64,000 bases of DNA from JADGNZ01 sp963715895. Its GTDB lineage: Bacteria; Acidobacteriota; Thermoanaerobaculia; Gp7-AA8. Each line of letters opens with the position of its first letter. Positions within the stretch are counted from its first letter, which is position 1. Shown piece after piece: positions 8,915 through 17,094 of this stretch. Below the pieces are notes generated by a model, which did not search any database, was not told the DNA's origin, and saw nothing but the letters and a program-made list of their open reading frames with translations. Position numbers and translations under genes: made by a program. The DNA lies in the NCBI GenBank assembly GCA_963715895.1, contig OY970284.1, positions 6,510,001-6,574,000 of the forward strand, given 5' to 3'.

Positions 8915-9883
8915 TTACCAGTTGAGCCACGTTCCGGCACCTTCCCGACTGGCTCTCTCGAACAGAAACTCCGCCGAGGCGAGGTCTTCGACCGCTAATC
9001 CCAGCGACTTGAACAGCGTGATCTCGTTCGGGGAGGTCCGGCCGGAGGTCTTGCCGATCAGAATGTCCCCGATCTCGCCGCGAATATGCCCCTCATCGAT
9101 GGCCCCCTCGCGAAGCGCGGCGAGGTAGTCGCCCGACTCATTGACCGTCGACTCCCGCCGGTCGACGAACAGCGAGGCGGCCGCGACCGTGGCGCCGTCG
9201 AGCTCCCGCGCGACGGCGATGCTCGAGCCGACCGCATTGATGTGGACGCCGTCCGCGATCCACTCGCGCTTCATCACAGGCTCGCGGGAGCTGGTGGCGG
9301 TCACGATGATGTCGGCGCCGCGCACCGCTTCTTCCACCGACTCGACGACGCGGACGCCCTTCCCTGCCAGCGCCTCCGCTTTTCCGCGCGTGCGGCTGAC
9401 GATACGGATGTCATCGATGTCGCGAACGAGCGGGATCGCTTCCAGGTGCGTGCGCCCTTGCACCCCCGCTCCGATGATGGCCAGGCTTCGCGCATTCTCG
9501 CGGGCCAGGAGGCGCGTGGCGACTGCGGAGACAGCGGCCGTCCGGATGGCGGTGATCGCCGAGGCGTTCATGACACCCATCAACTGGCCGGTCTCGCCGC
9601 TGTGCAGAAGAACCGCGCCGAGATGCGTGTCGAGACCGCGGGCCGGATTGCCGGGGAAGACGCAGACTTCCTTCAGCGCATACAACGGCGTCCCTCCGCC
9701 GCGATAGGCCGGCATCAGTCCGAGAAAACCGCTCGCTCCCGAGCCCCGAACGACGTTTCGCAGCGGGTTGGTTACCTCTCCGCGTGCCAGCGACGCCAGC
9801 GCCTCTTCCATCACCCCGATGCACTCGCGCATCGTGAGGAGACGTTCGACCTCGTGCTCGTTGAGAATGAGAATGTTCGTCAT
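8915..9883 (-). CDS. Ornithine cyclodeaminase / mu-crystallin family protein
   Basis: Members are NAD(P)-dependent enzymes: ornithine cyclodeaminase (ornithine to proline), alanine dehydrogenase or ketimine reductases. The 322-residue product has the family Rossmann motif IIGAGVQGRTH (GAGVQG 138-143), Lys71 in the KEV motif, and TAIRTAA with Arg114 for carboxylate binding. The start at 9881-9883 overlaps the stop of the upstream membrane-protein gene in ATGA. It ends three minus-strand genes (cupin, membrane protein, this one). Substrate cannot be told from sequence. Confidence 0.85.
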   Translation of the reverse strand: MTNILILNEHEVERLLTMRECIGVMEEALASLARGEVTNPLRNVVRGSGASGFLGLMPAYRGGGTPLYALKEVCVFPGNPARGLDTHLGAVLLHSGETGQLMGVMNASAITAIRTAAVSAVATRLLARENARSLAIIGAGVQGRTHLEAIPLVRDIDDIRIVSRTRGKAEALAGKGVRVVESVEEAVRGADIIVTATSSREPVMKREWIADGVHINAVGSSIAVARELDGATVAAASLFVDRRESTVNESGDYLAALREGAIDEGHIRGEIGDILIGKTSGRTSPNEITLFKSLGLAVEDLASAEFLFERASREGAGTWLNW

Positions 9884-11283
9884 CGAGCGGGAGCGTATAA
9901 CCAATACCGCTCGTCCGTCTTCTCGAAAATCGCCTGCTGGTTGGTGTAAAGCAGCTTGAATCCGTGCTTTTCGGCGTCCGGGATCTCGACGTTGAAGAGC
10001 AGCAGCCACTCGCGCCCCGCGAATTGCCCCTTGGCCCGCTCCTCGGCGACCGGATACGGCATCTCCAGCGCCCGCTCCTGCGCCGCGTCCCACTTCAGGT
10101 AGGTGCCGTACTCGCCGAGTCCCGCATACCAGAAACGCGAATGGGGGAGGTAGGGAAGCAGCGCCTCGCACTGCGTCAGGTTGTGCGCGGCGATCTCCGC
10201 TGATTCGAGATGGTGGTCGTGGATGAACGCGGCCATCTCCTTCGCGCCGGAGAACGCCTCCCGCGTGTCGTCGATCCAGTAGCGCGCCGCGACGCAGACC
10301 GAGATCAGGAGGGCGCCGTTCAGCAGCAGCGCGGCCGCGGAGGCGTAGCGAAGGTCGGCGTCTCGCGCGCCGAGCCAGAGAGCGACGAGCGTGATCACGA
10401 GCAGGAATCCGGCGTGGCGCAGTCCTCCCAGCCAGACATACGAATAGAGGACCAGCAAGACGGCGATCGTCACCCAGAGGACGATCATCGCGTTCCATGA
10501 TCGTCGAAGGACGAATGTAGCCGCGATGAGAACGCAGATCCCGATCGCACAGCCGGCAGCCAGCGGCAGCGACGGTGCGAAGGCATTCCCGAGCGTCCAG
10601 GGGATGGCGATGGCGTTGAAGGCGTGCCGAGCCCCCTCGCGAGCCGGATCGGGCGGCGTCCGCACCTGCCACCAGGCCGTCAGCGCACCGATGGCAATGA
10701 TCGCGCTCGGACGAATGGCCCGCTCGGCAAGAAGCGCGACCGCAAACGCGCCCGCCACCACGAATCCCTGCGCGTTCGTGTTGCACAGAAGCGCCAGAAC
10801 GATCGCCAGCCTGACCGGCCGCTCCGCGCGGCGCGGCCAGAGCGACGCCGCGGCGAAGATCAGCAGGATGGCCAGCGCGTAGCTGCGGACGATGATCGAG
10901 TATTCGTAGGCGAAAAAGTACGAGAAAACGGCCAGAACTTTCGTCAGGCGCGAGAGCGGCGCGTACGCCACAAAGATCCCCACCGCCGCGACGGCCACGG
11001 CGAGCTGCAGCCACTGCTGGCTGGCGTACGGCAACCCCGCCCGCGCCAGCGGAGCGATGAATCCGTACCAGAGCAACGGCGTCCCGGCGTGCCGCGACCA
11101 GTCGAAGATGCGCGTGAGATCGATGTCGCGGACCACCAGCCAGGCATCGGCCTCGTCACGCCACGGCTCGTGGTGCACAGCGACGAACGCGGTGATCGCC
11201 GCGAAAACGGCCACGACGCTGACGACGAATGAACGTGGCGTTGCCGCCGCCGTCGTCAGCCGCCTCGGATCCCACTCGCGCAT
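9880..11283 (-). CDS. Multi-spanning membrane protein, GT-C glycosyltransferase-like
   Basis: The 467-residue product has roughly ten hydrophobic segments after an N-terminal helix (residues 15-37). Just after it comes HHEPWRDEADAWLVVRD, an acidic DE pair in the first extracytoplasmic loop as in GT-C polyprenyl-phosphate-sugar transferases (ArnT/PMT type). A soluble C-terminal part follows the last helix. The start at 11281-11283 forms TGATG with the cupin stop; an in-frame extension of 32 codons inside the cupin gene was rejected. The sugar donor and acceptor are unknown, and the family call is an inference from the loop motif and topology. Confidence 0.6.
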   Translation of the reverse strand: MREWDPRRLTTAAATPRSFVVSVVAVFAAITAFVAVHHEPWRDEADAWLVVRDIDLTRIFDWSRHAGTPLLWYGFIAPLARAGLPYASQQWLQLAVAVAAVGIFVAYAPLSRLTKVLAVFSYFFAYEYSIIVRSYALAILLIFAAASLWPRRAERPVRLAIVLALLCNTNAQGFVVAGAFAVALLAERAIRPSAIIAIGALTAWWQVRTPPDPAREGARHAFNAIAIPWTLGNAFAPSLPLAAGCAIGICVLIAATFVLRRSWNAMIVLWVTIAVLLVLYSYVWLGGLRHAGFLLVITLVALWLGARDADLRYASAAALLLNGALLISVCVAARYWIDDTREAFSGAKEMAAFIHDHHLESAEIAAHNLTQCEALLPYLPHSRFWYAGLGEYGTYLKWDAAQERALEMPYPVAEERAKGQFAGREWLLLFNVEIPDAEKHGFKLLYTNQQAIFEKTDERYWLYAPAR

Positions 11284-11645
11284 CAGGCGTCGCGATGAAC
11301 GGTGTCGATCGAGAAAGCCGGCAGGCACACCGCGATGTATTCCGCCCCCTCGGCACCCGGCGTCGAGTACTGCACCCACTCCCCTTTGTGCGTGATGACC
11401 GCTTCACCGGCACCGACGTCGATGGCACCATCGCGCGTAGTGACCCGTAGCGAGCCGTTCAGCACGACGGTGTACTCGTCGAACTCCGGCGTCTGTCCCG
11501 GCTCGACCCAGCCGCCGGGACTCTTCATCCGCGCCACGCTCACGCCTCCGGTCTTCGAGTTGACCCGCCCGATGAACTCTTCGATCCGTTTGGGCTTGTT
11601 CCCGGCCGCTTCGATGACCGAGGGGTGCTTGATGTGCGTCGGCAT
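11283..11645 (-). CDS. Cupin-domain protein
   Basis: A 120-residue single-domain cupin. The two-part beta-barrel motif is visible as TPEFDEYTVVLNGSLRV and then DVGAGEAVITHKGEWVQYS. The usual metal-binding His residues of the first cupin motif are reduced (EFDEY), so metal binding is uncertain. It starts the three-gene operon with the membrane protein and the cyclodeaminase-like gene. A TAAACT -10 box lies only 6 bases upstream of the ATG with no Shine-Dalgarno sequence, suggesting a leaderless message. Confidence 0.75.
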   Translation of the reverse strand: MPTHIKHPSVIEAAGNKPKRIEEFIGRVNSKTGGVSVARMKSPGGWVEPGQTPEFDEYTVVLNGSLRVTTRDGAIDVGAGEAVITHKGEWVQYSTPGAEGAEYIAVCLPAFSIDTVHRDA

Positions 11646-11651
11646 GGGGGG

Positions 11652-11657
11652 AGTTTA
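11652..11657 (-). promoter_or_regulatory. Candidate -10 box for leaderless cupin mRNA
   Basis: TAAACT on the minus strand ends 6 bases before the ATG, so transcription would begin at or next to the start codon. The spacer is six C residues, with no ribosome-binding sequence. The -35 region is not convincing. Confidence 0.35.
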
Positions 11658-11680
11658 ACGCGTGGCCAATCCGCAACGGG

Positions 11681-12004
11681 CTACGCGTTCCGCTTCGCAC
11701 CCATTTGACGGCGTGCCTCACCAAAGGCGCGCTCTTCAAGCTCCACTCGCTCCCGGACGATCCGTTCGAGCCATGCGTCGAGATTCCGCTCCCGGTGCAA
11801 TCGCGCCAGAAACGCGGCTCGACGGGCGAGACTCGCAGAAAGACCAACTGACTTCCCAGGACGATTTACATCGATCGGCGCTTCCCAGGCTGAGGGATCA
11901 TGTGCCTCGGCGATGACACGCTCGTCGATGAGATTCTGCCGTGTTTTTGCGGCCCTAGTTGATCGCTTTCGAGTGGTTGCGACTGCTCTCTTCGCTTTTG
12001 TCAT
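11681..12004 (-). CDS. brnA: BrnA-like ribbon-helix-helix antitoxin
   Basis: A 107-residue basic protein with a C-terminal segment GKSVGLSASLARRAAFLARLH followed by an acidic helix, consistent with a ribbon-helix-helix DNA-binding antitoxin. The start at 12002-12004 overlaps the BrnT stop in ATGA; an ATG three codons upstream is also in frame. Its pairing with a BrnT-like gene is the main support; in BrnTA systems the antitoxin is downstream of the toxin and represses the operon. The basic N-terminal tail (KAKRAVATTRKRSTRAAKTR) is unusually long. Confidence 0.6.
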   Translation of the reverse strand: MTKAKRAVATTRKRSTRAAKTRQNLIDERVIAEAHDPSAWEAPIDVNRPGKSVGLSASLARRAAFLARLHRERNLDAWLERIVRERVELEERAFGEARRQMGAKRNA

Positions 12005-12252
12005 AACGGCCATCCGGTGATGATCCTGACAATCTTACCCGGCTTGAGTTGAAAGATGATTTCAAGAGGTCGGCCCGCGATTGTGCGTCCGAAGAGCTGA
12101 AAACGATCAAGATCCTTTTTGTTTCGAAGAATCCGGAAATTGGAAAAGAACGTCTCGACCGCCTCCTCGAAAGAGACACCGTGCGCTGCGAGCTTGTCAT
12201 TTTCGAAGTCGTATTCGAAATCAGCCGGTTCGAATGTGTCCCACCTGACCAC
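12001..12252 (-). CDS. brnT: BrnT-like ribonuclease toxin
   Basis: The 83-residue product contains FEYDFENDKLAAHGVSFEEA and ends FGRTIAGRPLEIIFQLKPGK then VRIITGW, which match the BrnT fold (RelE-like RNase; the family has the pattern DxxKxxxNxxxHGVSFEEA). It begins with GTG at 12250-12252. A TAGAAT -10 box ends 6 bases upstream, so the mRNA is probably leaderless. Toxin first, antitoxin second, with a 4-base overlap, is the standard BrnTA arrangement. Confidence 0.75.
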   Translation of the reverse strand: MVRWDTFEPADFEYDFENDKLAAHGVSFEEAVETFFSNFRILRNKKDLDRFQLFGRTIAGRPLEIIFQLKPGKIVRIITGWPL

Positions 12253-12258
12253 GAGTTG

Positions 12259-12264
12259 ATTCTA
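12259..12264 (-). promoter_or_regulatory. Candidate -10 box for leaderless brnT mRNA
   Basis: TAGAAT (5 of 6 to consensus) on the minus strand overlaps the stop codon of the preceding gene and lies 6 bases from the GTG start, which places the transcription start on or next to the start codon. Confidence 0.4.
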
Positions 12265-12519
12265 GGCCTTCAGCCTTTCGATCAACTTCCCCCAAGCCCC
12301 TAACGGCTCCGTCACCACGTGCCGCGACCCATCGATCGTGATCACGTACGTAAACGCGTCCGGCATCGGCTCCGACGACGCCGTCGACTTGAGCGCTGCC
12401 GTTGCCAGCCGCTCGATTTCCGCGGCCTCGGCGGGCGAAAGCGTAGCGGTGTCGACCTCGCGGTGAAGGCGGATGTTGGCGAAGCCGCCGCTGCGGTCCA
12501 TGGTGATGTGCATCGTCAC
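12262..12519 (-). CDS. Emfourin-like (protealysin inhibitor domain) protein
   Basis: The 85-residue product has the pattern RSGGFANIRLHREVDTATLS, then PAEAAEIERL and FTYVITIDGSRHVV. This resembles emfourin, the small cytoplasmic inhibitor of M4 metalloproteases such as protealysin. Emfourins normally sit beside an M4 protease gene, but none is present in the window. The start overlaps the stop of a 63-codon gene in ATGA (12516-12519). Family recognition is from memory of the motif, so moderate confidence. Confidence 0.6.
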   Translation of the reverse strand: MTMHITMDRSGGFANIRLHREVDTATLSPAEAAEIERLATAALKSTASSEPMPDAFTYVITIDGSRHVVTEPLGAWGKLIERLKA

Positions 12520-12707
12520 CTCGAGGCGCGGCGGCGGCGCGGCGGGCGGCGCTGATCGAGCGGCGGAAGCTCGGCTGCCGCCACAGGCGGTTGAAAGGAG
12601 GGATCAGCGGCGATCACCAGCCTGGGACTGGCAGTCGTGGCGACAGCCACGGAAGCCGGATCGATACCCGGATTCTCACAAGGCTCAACGTGCATGCGCC
12701 GGCTCAT
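12516..12707 (-). CDS. Small unknown protein coupled to the emfourin-like gene
   Basis: A 63-residue product starting MSRRMHVEPCENPGIDPAS and ending in a Pro/Arg-rich tail. The ATG at 12705-12707 has GGGAGGT 5 bases upstream, a strong ribosome-binding site, and the stop overlaps the emfourin-like start in ATGA. No domain is recognised. Emfourin partners are usually M4 proteases of several hundred residues, so this could be a different partner or a remnant. Confidence 0.5.
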   Translation of the reverse strand: MSRRMHVEPCENPGIDPASVAVATTASPRLVIAADPSFQPPVAAAELPPLDQRRPPRRRRASR

Positions 12708-12766
12708 GATGACCTCCCGCTCGCGTGGATGATGACAAGGTAACGCCGCCGGACGGCGCAAGCAAC

Positions 12767-13804
12767 CTACTTCTTCAAAATGTCCTCGATCGCTGCCAGC
12801 GCGCGCGGATCGTTCTTCTGGCCCAGCCAGAAGGCCGCTTTCTTGCGAACGCCCGGATCGCGGTGGGTCTTCATCAGCTCGGCGAGCATGGGGACGGACT
12901 GGTCATTCGGAAGTTGCGAGATGGCGAAGACGGCCTTCTCCCGCACCCCTTGATCCGGATCGTCATCGACCGCTTCCCGCACCGCTCCCGCGGCCTTCTT
13001 CCCGGCCTTCTGCGACAGCCAGAAGAGGGCCTGGCCGCGGACGTGCGCCGTCGGATCGTTCTTTGCCAGCTTGATCAGCTCGTCGATCGCTTCCGATTCC
13101 GGCGACTGCGAGAGTGCGAAGACGGCCTTCTCGCGCAGATGCGGCGACGACGATTGGGAACGGGCCACGGCCAGGACATCCTCGAATCCGCGCCGTCCGC
13201 GCGTCTGGCCCAGCCAGAACGCGGCGTGGCCGCGCGTCTCGTCCGAGGCATCGGCCGATTTCAGCATCCGCTCCAGCTCCGTCGTCGCCGAGGGGTCGGC
13301 GTGCATGGCCAGCGCCGACATGGCGTAGTCGGAATGATGGCCGGGAGCGGCGATGAGCGAGGTCAGCAGAGCGACGCTCCTGCGTGGGTCGACACCGTCG
13401 ATCCACGTCACCGCCGCGCCGTTCGCGTCGAGGACGCACTCCATCGAGTAGCTGCGCACCTTGGCGATCTCGCCGTTCTCGATGCGGTAGAAGATGGCGA
13501 ACATCCCGTTGGCGGGATGAAGCTGTTCGTGGTCGCCGGTCGTGTAGGAGCTCCCATCGCGATCGAGACCGCACGTCCCGCCGGATCGAAAATCGCCGGA
13601 GTATTCGAAGCAGCACATGACCCGCTCCCCCTCCACCTCGGGGACGGCATATCCGATGTACTTCGTCCGCGCTCCCCGAATCTGCGCGCCGAGGTCGGCG
13701 GAGGCGGCGGCGGAAGTCACCGTGCCGTGGATGATGCGGGGCTGCTGCGCGAGGGCGGTGACGGCGAAGAGAGCGATGGCGGTGGCCAAAGCGGGCTTTT
13801 TCAT
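12767..13804 (-). CDS. Secreted HEAT-repeat protein
   Basis: The 345-residue product has a signal peptide (MKKPALATAIALFAVTALAQ) and, from about residue 140, a run of HEAT/PBS-lyase-type repeats of about 33 residues with the recurring core REKAVFALSQ, RGQALFWLSQ and RKKAAFWLGQ. Such repeats form a protein-binding solenoid. The N-terminal third has Cys pairs (VMCCFEY, GTCGLD) that could form disulfides outside the cytoplasm. It is apparently a single gene. Confidence 0.75.
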   Translation of the reverse strand: MKKPALATAIALFAVTALAQQPRIIHGTVTSAAASADLGAQIRGARTKYIGYAVPEVEGERVMCCFEYSGDFRSGGTCGLDRDGSSYTTGDHEQLHPANGMFAIFYRIENGEIAKVRSYSMECVLDANGAAVTWIDGVDPRRSVALLTSLIAAPGHHSDYAMSALAMHADPSATTELERMLKSADASDETRGHAAFWLGQTRGRRGFEDVLAVARSQSSSPHLREKAVFALSQSPESEAIDELIKLAKNDPTAHVRGQALFWLSQKAGKKAAGAVREAVDDDPDQGVREKAVFAISQLPNDQSVPMLAELMKTHRDPGVRKKAAFWLGQKNDPRALAAIEDILKK

Positions 13805-13838
13805 ACTCGCTTAGACAGCGCTGCCGCGCGCCGGTTAG

Positions 13839-14927
13839 CTACGCGACCGGATAAATCGGATCGTTGAGCGTTCCCTTGGCCAGAGCATCCAGCCGGGCGG
13901 CATGCGGCATCAACGGTTTGGGACGGTAATTGATGTCGCGCCAGCGCTCGACGATCGAACGGTGGAAGTACTCGGTTTTGTATTTCGTCCCCCCGACGGT
14001 CCGATCGGCACCGCTGAAGGTGTAGACGATTGACTTGGAGTTGTGAACGTTCTGTTTGTAGTCAGGGGCCGTGGGAAGCTTAGCGACGACGCCGTCATCG
14101 ATCTCCAGACCGGCCGTCCGCGCGGCGTCCATCATCCAGTCGAGGGCGAGGTCGGAGAGGCCTTGTTCGGGATAGCCGCCGCCCACGTCGCTGTGGGCGC
14201 CGGCGAACCAGACCTGTTGCACCGTCTGGCCCGGATCGGGCTGGGTCTCCCAGAGCGTGGGCAGGAACGGATGGCGATGCTCGTCGACGGCCAGCGCATG
14301 AAAGGCGAATTTGACGGAACGGCTCAGGCCCGTATCCATGAATTGATACTTCTTCTGATTCGCGGAACCGAAGGCACGCAACGGGATGCCGAGGGCGCCG
14401 ACGGTGTCCCACACCCCGACGCACTGGATGGGGGTCGCCGGCTCGATCGCATACGCCTCCCGGAACTTGACCGCGGCGGGATCGACCGCGGGGATCCCGC
14501 TCTGGTACAACGCCCGCGCATCCGGGTATGACCTGACCGCATCACGCCGGAGAATGCCGCAGCGGCGGATCATGCCGGCAATGCTTCTCGCCGTGTAGGC
14601 GCCGCGGCTGAATCCGAAGAGATAGATGGAGTCTCCCGGCTCGTAGTTCGCCACGAGAAAGCGATAGGAGTCGTTGATGTTCGCCTGCAGCCCATCGCCG
14701 AATGCGCCGCCCCCGACGCGGTCAGCCAGGTTGCCCGTTCCCACACCCTGGTCGTAGTAGACGATCTGCAACGAGCCGTCCTTCTTCTTCTTGCACAGCC
14801 GGCAGGCGATCTTGAGGACGTTGGTGACGCACAGCTCTTCGACCACCTTACCCTTCACATCGATCTTCCTCTTCTCCTGATCGGCGCTGTTCCAGGTTCC
14901 GTCGCAGCAGAGCACGAGACTGGCCAT
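13839..14927 (-). CDS. DUF2235 alpha/beta-hydrolase (putative phospholipase)
   Basis: The 362-residue product starts MASLVLCCDGTWN, the hallmark DUF2235 opening, and has the nucleophile motif GFSRGAYTAR with Ser107. A VWFAGAHSDVGGGY segment supplies the usual Asp/His region. Characterised relatives include Tle1 phospholipase effectors of type VI secretion. No signal peptide and no secretion genes are near, so export is unproven. GGGGGA lies just upstream of the ATG. Confidence 0.8.
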   Translation of the reverse strand: MASLVLCCDGTWNSADQEKRKIDVKGKVVEELCVTNVLKIACRLCKKKKDGSLQIVYYDQGVGTGNLADRVGGGAFGDGLQANINDSYRFLVANYEPGDSIYLFGFSRGAYTARSIAGMIRRCGILRRDAVRSYPDARALYQSGIPAVDPAAVKFREAYAIEPATPIQCVGVWDTVGALGIPLRAFGSANQKKYQFMDTGLSRSVKFAFHALAVDEHRHPFLPTLWETQPDPGQTVQQVWFAGAHSDVGGGYPEQGLSDLALDWMMDAARTAGLEIDDGVVAKLPTAPDYKQNVHNSKSIVYTFSGADRTVGGTKYKTEYFHRSIVERWRDINYRPKPLMPHAARLDALAKGTLNDPIYPVA

Positions 14928-14980
14928 GATTCCCCCTCTTTTATGGATGTGAGTCTGAAATCCTACACCTTAAGCGGTGT

Positions 14981-14986
14981 TACAAT
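14981..14986 (+). promoter_or_regulatory. -10 box of the thrS leader transcript
   Basis: TACAAT (5 of 6 to consensus) ends 10 bases before the leader-peptide ATG. A start 7 bases downstream would leave only about 4 bases before that ATG. The -35 region is weak (CTGAAA at 14955, 20-base spacing). Confidence 0.45.
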
Positions 14987-14996
14987 CCGCCGCTCC

Positions 14997-15062
14997 ATGC
15001 GAACGTCATCGACGACCGCCACCACGCGAACGACGGAGACGCCTCCTCCGCCCTGTCGATGA
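14997..15062 (+). CDS. Threonine-rich leader peptide of thrS
   Basis: This 21-codon reading frame starts at ATG 14997 and ends at TGA 15060-15062. It begins MRTSSTTATTRTTET and continues with four prolines, Cys and Arg. Eight of its 21 residues are Thr, in a region ending 63 bases before thrS. The Thr codons (15003-15041) precede the 5' arm of an antiterminator stem that lies under the last codons. This is the arrangement of biosynthetic-operon attenuators such as thrL, here in front of threonyl-tRNA synthetase. No Shine-Dalgarno sequence is seen; translation may be leaderless. Confidence 0.65.
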   Translation: MRTSSTTATTRTTETPPPPCR

Positions 15063-15116
15063 ATTGACCTCGAATGAATACACGACAGGGCCGAGCAATC
15101 GGCCCTGTTTGATTTT
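15051..15116 (+). promoter_or_regulatory. thrS transcription attenuator (antiterminator versus terminator)
   Basis: Arm CCCTGTCG (15051-15058) pairs perfectly with CGACAGGG (15083-15090). The second arm overlaps the 5' strand of a terminator hairpin: ACAGGGCCGA (15085-15094), GCAA loop, TCGGCCCTGT (15099-15108), then TTGATTTT. The two structures are mutually exclusive. A ribosome finishing the leader covers the first arm and lets the terminator form; stalling at Thr codons frees it. thrS starts 10 bases after the T-rich run. Confidence 0.7.
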
Positions 15117-15125
15117 GGAGACAAC

Positions 15126-17039
15126 ATGCACGTTGAATTACCTGACGGATCAAAACGCGAAGTTCCCGACGGCGCCACCGTGGCCGACGTCGCCGCATCG
15201 ATCGGCAAGGGCCTGGCAAGAGCCGCCATCGCCGGCAAGGTGAATGGCAAGGTCGTTGACGTCTACACCCCGGTCCCCGACAACGCCAGAATCGAGATCG
15301 TCACGCCGAAGAGCGAGGCCGGGCTCGATACCATCCGCCACTCCACCGCTCACCTCATGGCCATGGCCGTGCAGGAGCTCTTCCCCGGAACGCAGGTCAC
15401 CATCGGCCCGGTCATCGAGAACGGCTTCTTCTACGACTTCGGCACCGACAGGCCCTTCTCCGACGAAGACCTCCGCCGCATCGAAGAGAAGATGGCGGAG
15501 ATCGTCAAGCGCGATCTGCCGGTCCGGCGCGAGGTGCTCAGCCGCGACGAGGCCATCGCCACGTTCGAGAAGCTCGGCGAGAAGTACAAGGTCGAGATCA
15601 TCAAGGGCATCCCCGGCGATGAGCCGCTCTCGGTCTACCGGCAGGGGGAGTGGTTCGATCTCTGCCGCGGACCGCACGTCCCCTCCACCGGCCGCCTCGG
15701 CGCCTTCAGGCTGACCTCGGTCGCCGGTGCGTACTGGCGCGGCGACGAGCGCAACGCCATGCTGCAGCGGATCTATGGAACCGCTTGGGCGGACAAGGAC
15801 GAGCTCAACGCCTACGTCAAGCGCGTGGAAGAGGCGAAGGCGCGCGACCACCGCAAGCTCGGCAAGGAGCTCGATCTCTTCATGTTCTCGCAGTTCGCGC
15901 CGTCGATGCCCTTCTTCCTGCCGAAGGGAGCGACGATCTACAACGCGCTGATCGACTTCGTCCGCCACTTCTACTCCCGCGACGGCTACAGCGAAGTGAT
16001 CGCGCCGATCATTTTCGATACCGAGCTGTTCAAGATCTCCGGTCACTACGACAACTACAAGGACAATATGTTCTTCTCGGAGATCGAGGAGCGGGAGTAC
16101 GGCGTGAAGCCGATGAACTGCCCCGGCCACATCCAGATCTTCGCCATGGAGCGACGCTCGTACCGCGACCTGCCGATCCGTTACGCTGAGTTCACCCGGC
16201 TGCACCGCTACGAGCGCTCGGGCGTCACCCACGGTCTGGTCCGCGTCCGGTCGTTCGCGCAGGACGACGCCCATCTCTTCGTCACTCCCGATCAGATCGA
16301 GCCCGAGATCGACCGCGAGCTGCGTCTGATCAAGGAGATCTACGACATCTTCGATTTCAAAGAAGTGCGGATCGCCCTCTCCACCCGACCCGAGAAGCGC
16401 CTCGGCTCGGACGCGCTGTGGGACAACGCCGAAACCGCCCTGGAGAGTGCGCTGAAGAAAAACGGCGTCGACTACCACATCAACCCCGGCGAGGGAGCCT
16501 TCTACGGCCCGAAGCTGGAGTTCCAGGTCACCGACGCCATCGGCCGGCCGTGGCAGCTCGGAACCATCCAGCTCGACTACGCGCTGCCGGAGCGCTTCCA
16601 GCTCCACTACATCGGCGCCGACAACGGCGAGCACCAGCCGGTGATGATCCACCGCGCAATACTCGGCTCCCTGGAGCGGTTCATCGGCATCATCATCGAA
16701 CACTTTGCCGGAGCGTTCCCGTTATGGCTCGCGCCGGTGCAGGCCTCGGTGCTGCCGTTGTCGGAGAAGTTCCTCGACTACGGGCGCGAGACGGCGGCCA
16801 AACTTCGGGCGGCCGGCTTGCGGGTCGAGACCGACGAGTCGAACGAGAAGCTCGGCGCCAAGATCCGCGACGCGCAGTTGAAGAAGATCCCGTACATGCT
16901 GGTGGTCGGAGAAAAGGAAGTGGCGGCAGGAACGGTGTCCGTCCGGAAACGGACCGGCGGCGATCAGCCATCGATGACCGTCGACGAATTTGTTGCCGAA
17001 GCGAAGCGGGGCATCGAGGCCCGCTCGTTGACTTTGTGA
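15126..17039 (+). CDS. thrS: Threonyl-tRNA synthetase
   Basis: ThrRS charges tRNA-Thr. The 637-residue product has the TGS domain (1-61), the editing domain with HSTAH (His72, His76), the catalytic core with MNCPGH and motif 2 (THGLVRVRSFAQDDAH), motif 3 around HRAILGSLERFIG, and the C-terminal anticodon-binding domain (PVQASVLPL onward). Length and order are standard. It heads thrS-infC-rpmI-rplT-pheS and is preceded by a Thr-codon attenuator. Confidence 0.98.
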   Translation: MHVELPDGSKREVPDGATVADVAASIGKGLARAAIAGKVNGKVVDVYTPVPDNARIEIVTPKSEAGLDTIRHSTAHLMAMAVQELFPGTQVTIGPVIENGFFYDFGTDRPFSDEDLRRIEEKMAEIVKRDLPVRREVLSRDEAIATFEKLGEKYKVEIIKGIPGDEPLSVYRQGEWFDLCRGPHVPSTGRLGAFRLTSVAGAYWRGDERNAMLQRIYGTAWADKDELNAYVKRVEEAKARDHRKLGKELDLFMFSQFAPSMPFFLPKGATIYNALIDFVRHFYSRDGYSEVIAPIIFDTELFKISGHYDNYKDNMFFSEIEEREYGVKPMNCPGHIQIFAMERRSYRDLPIRYAEFTRLHRYERSGVTHGLVRVRSFAQDDAHLFVTPDQIEPEIDRELRLIKEIYDIFDFKEVRIALSTRPEKRLGSDALWDNAETALESALKKNGVDYHINPGEGAFYGPKLEFQVTDAIGRPWQLGTIQLDYALPERFQLHYIGADNGEHQPVMIHRAILGSLERFIGIIIEHFAGAFPLWLAPVQASVLPLSEKFLDYGRETAAKLRAAGLRVETDESNEKLGAKIRDAQLKKIPYMLVVGEKEVAAGTVSVRKRTGGDQPSMTVDEFVAEAKRGIEARSLTL

Positions 17040-17094
17040 TGGTTTATTCGTAGATTTCGCGCTTCCGCGCAACAGATAACAGGAGGATTTCCGC

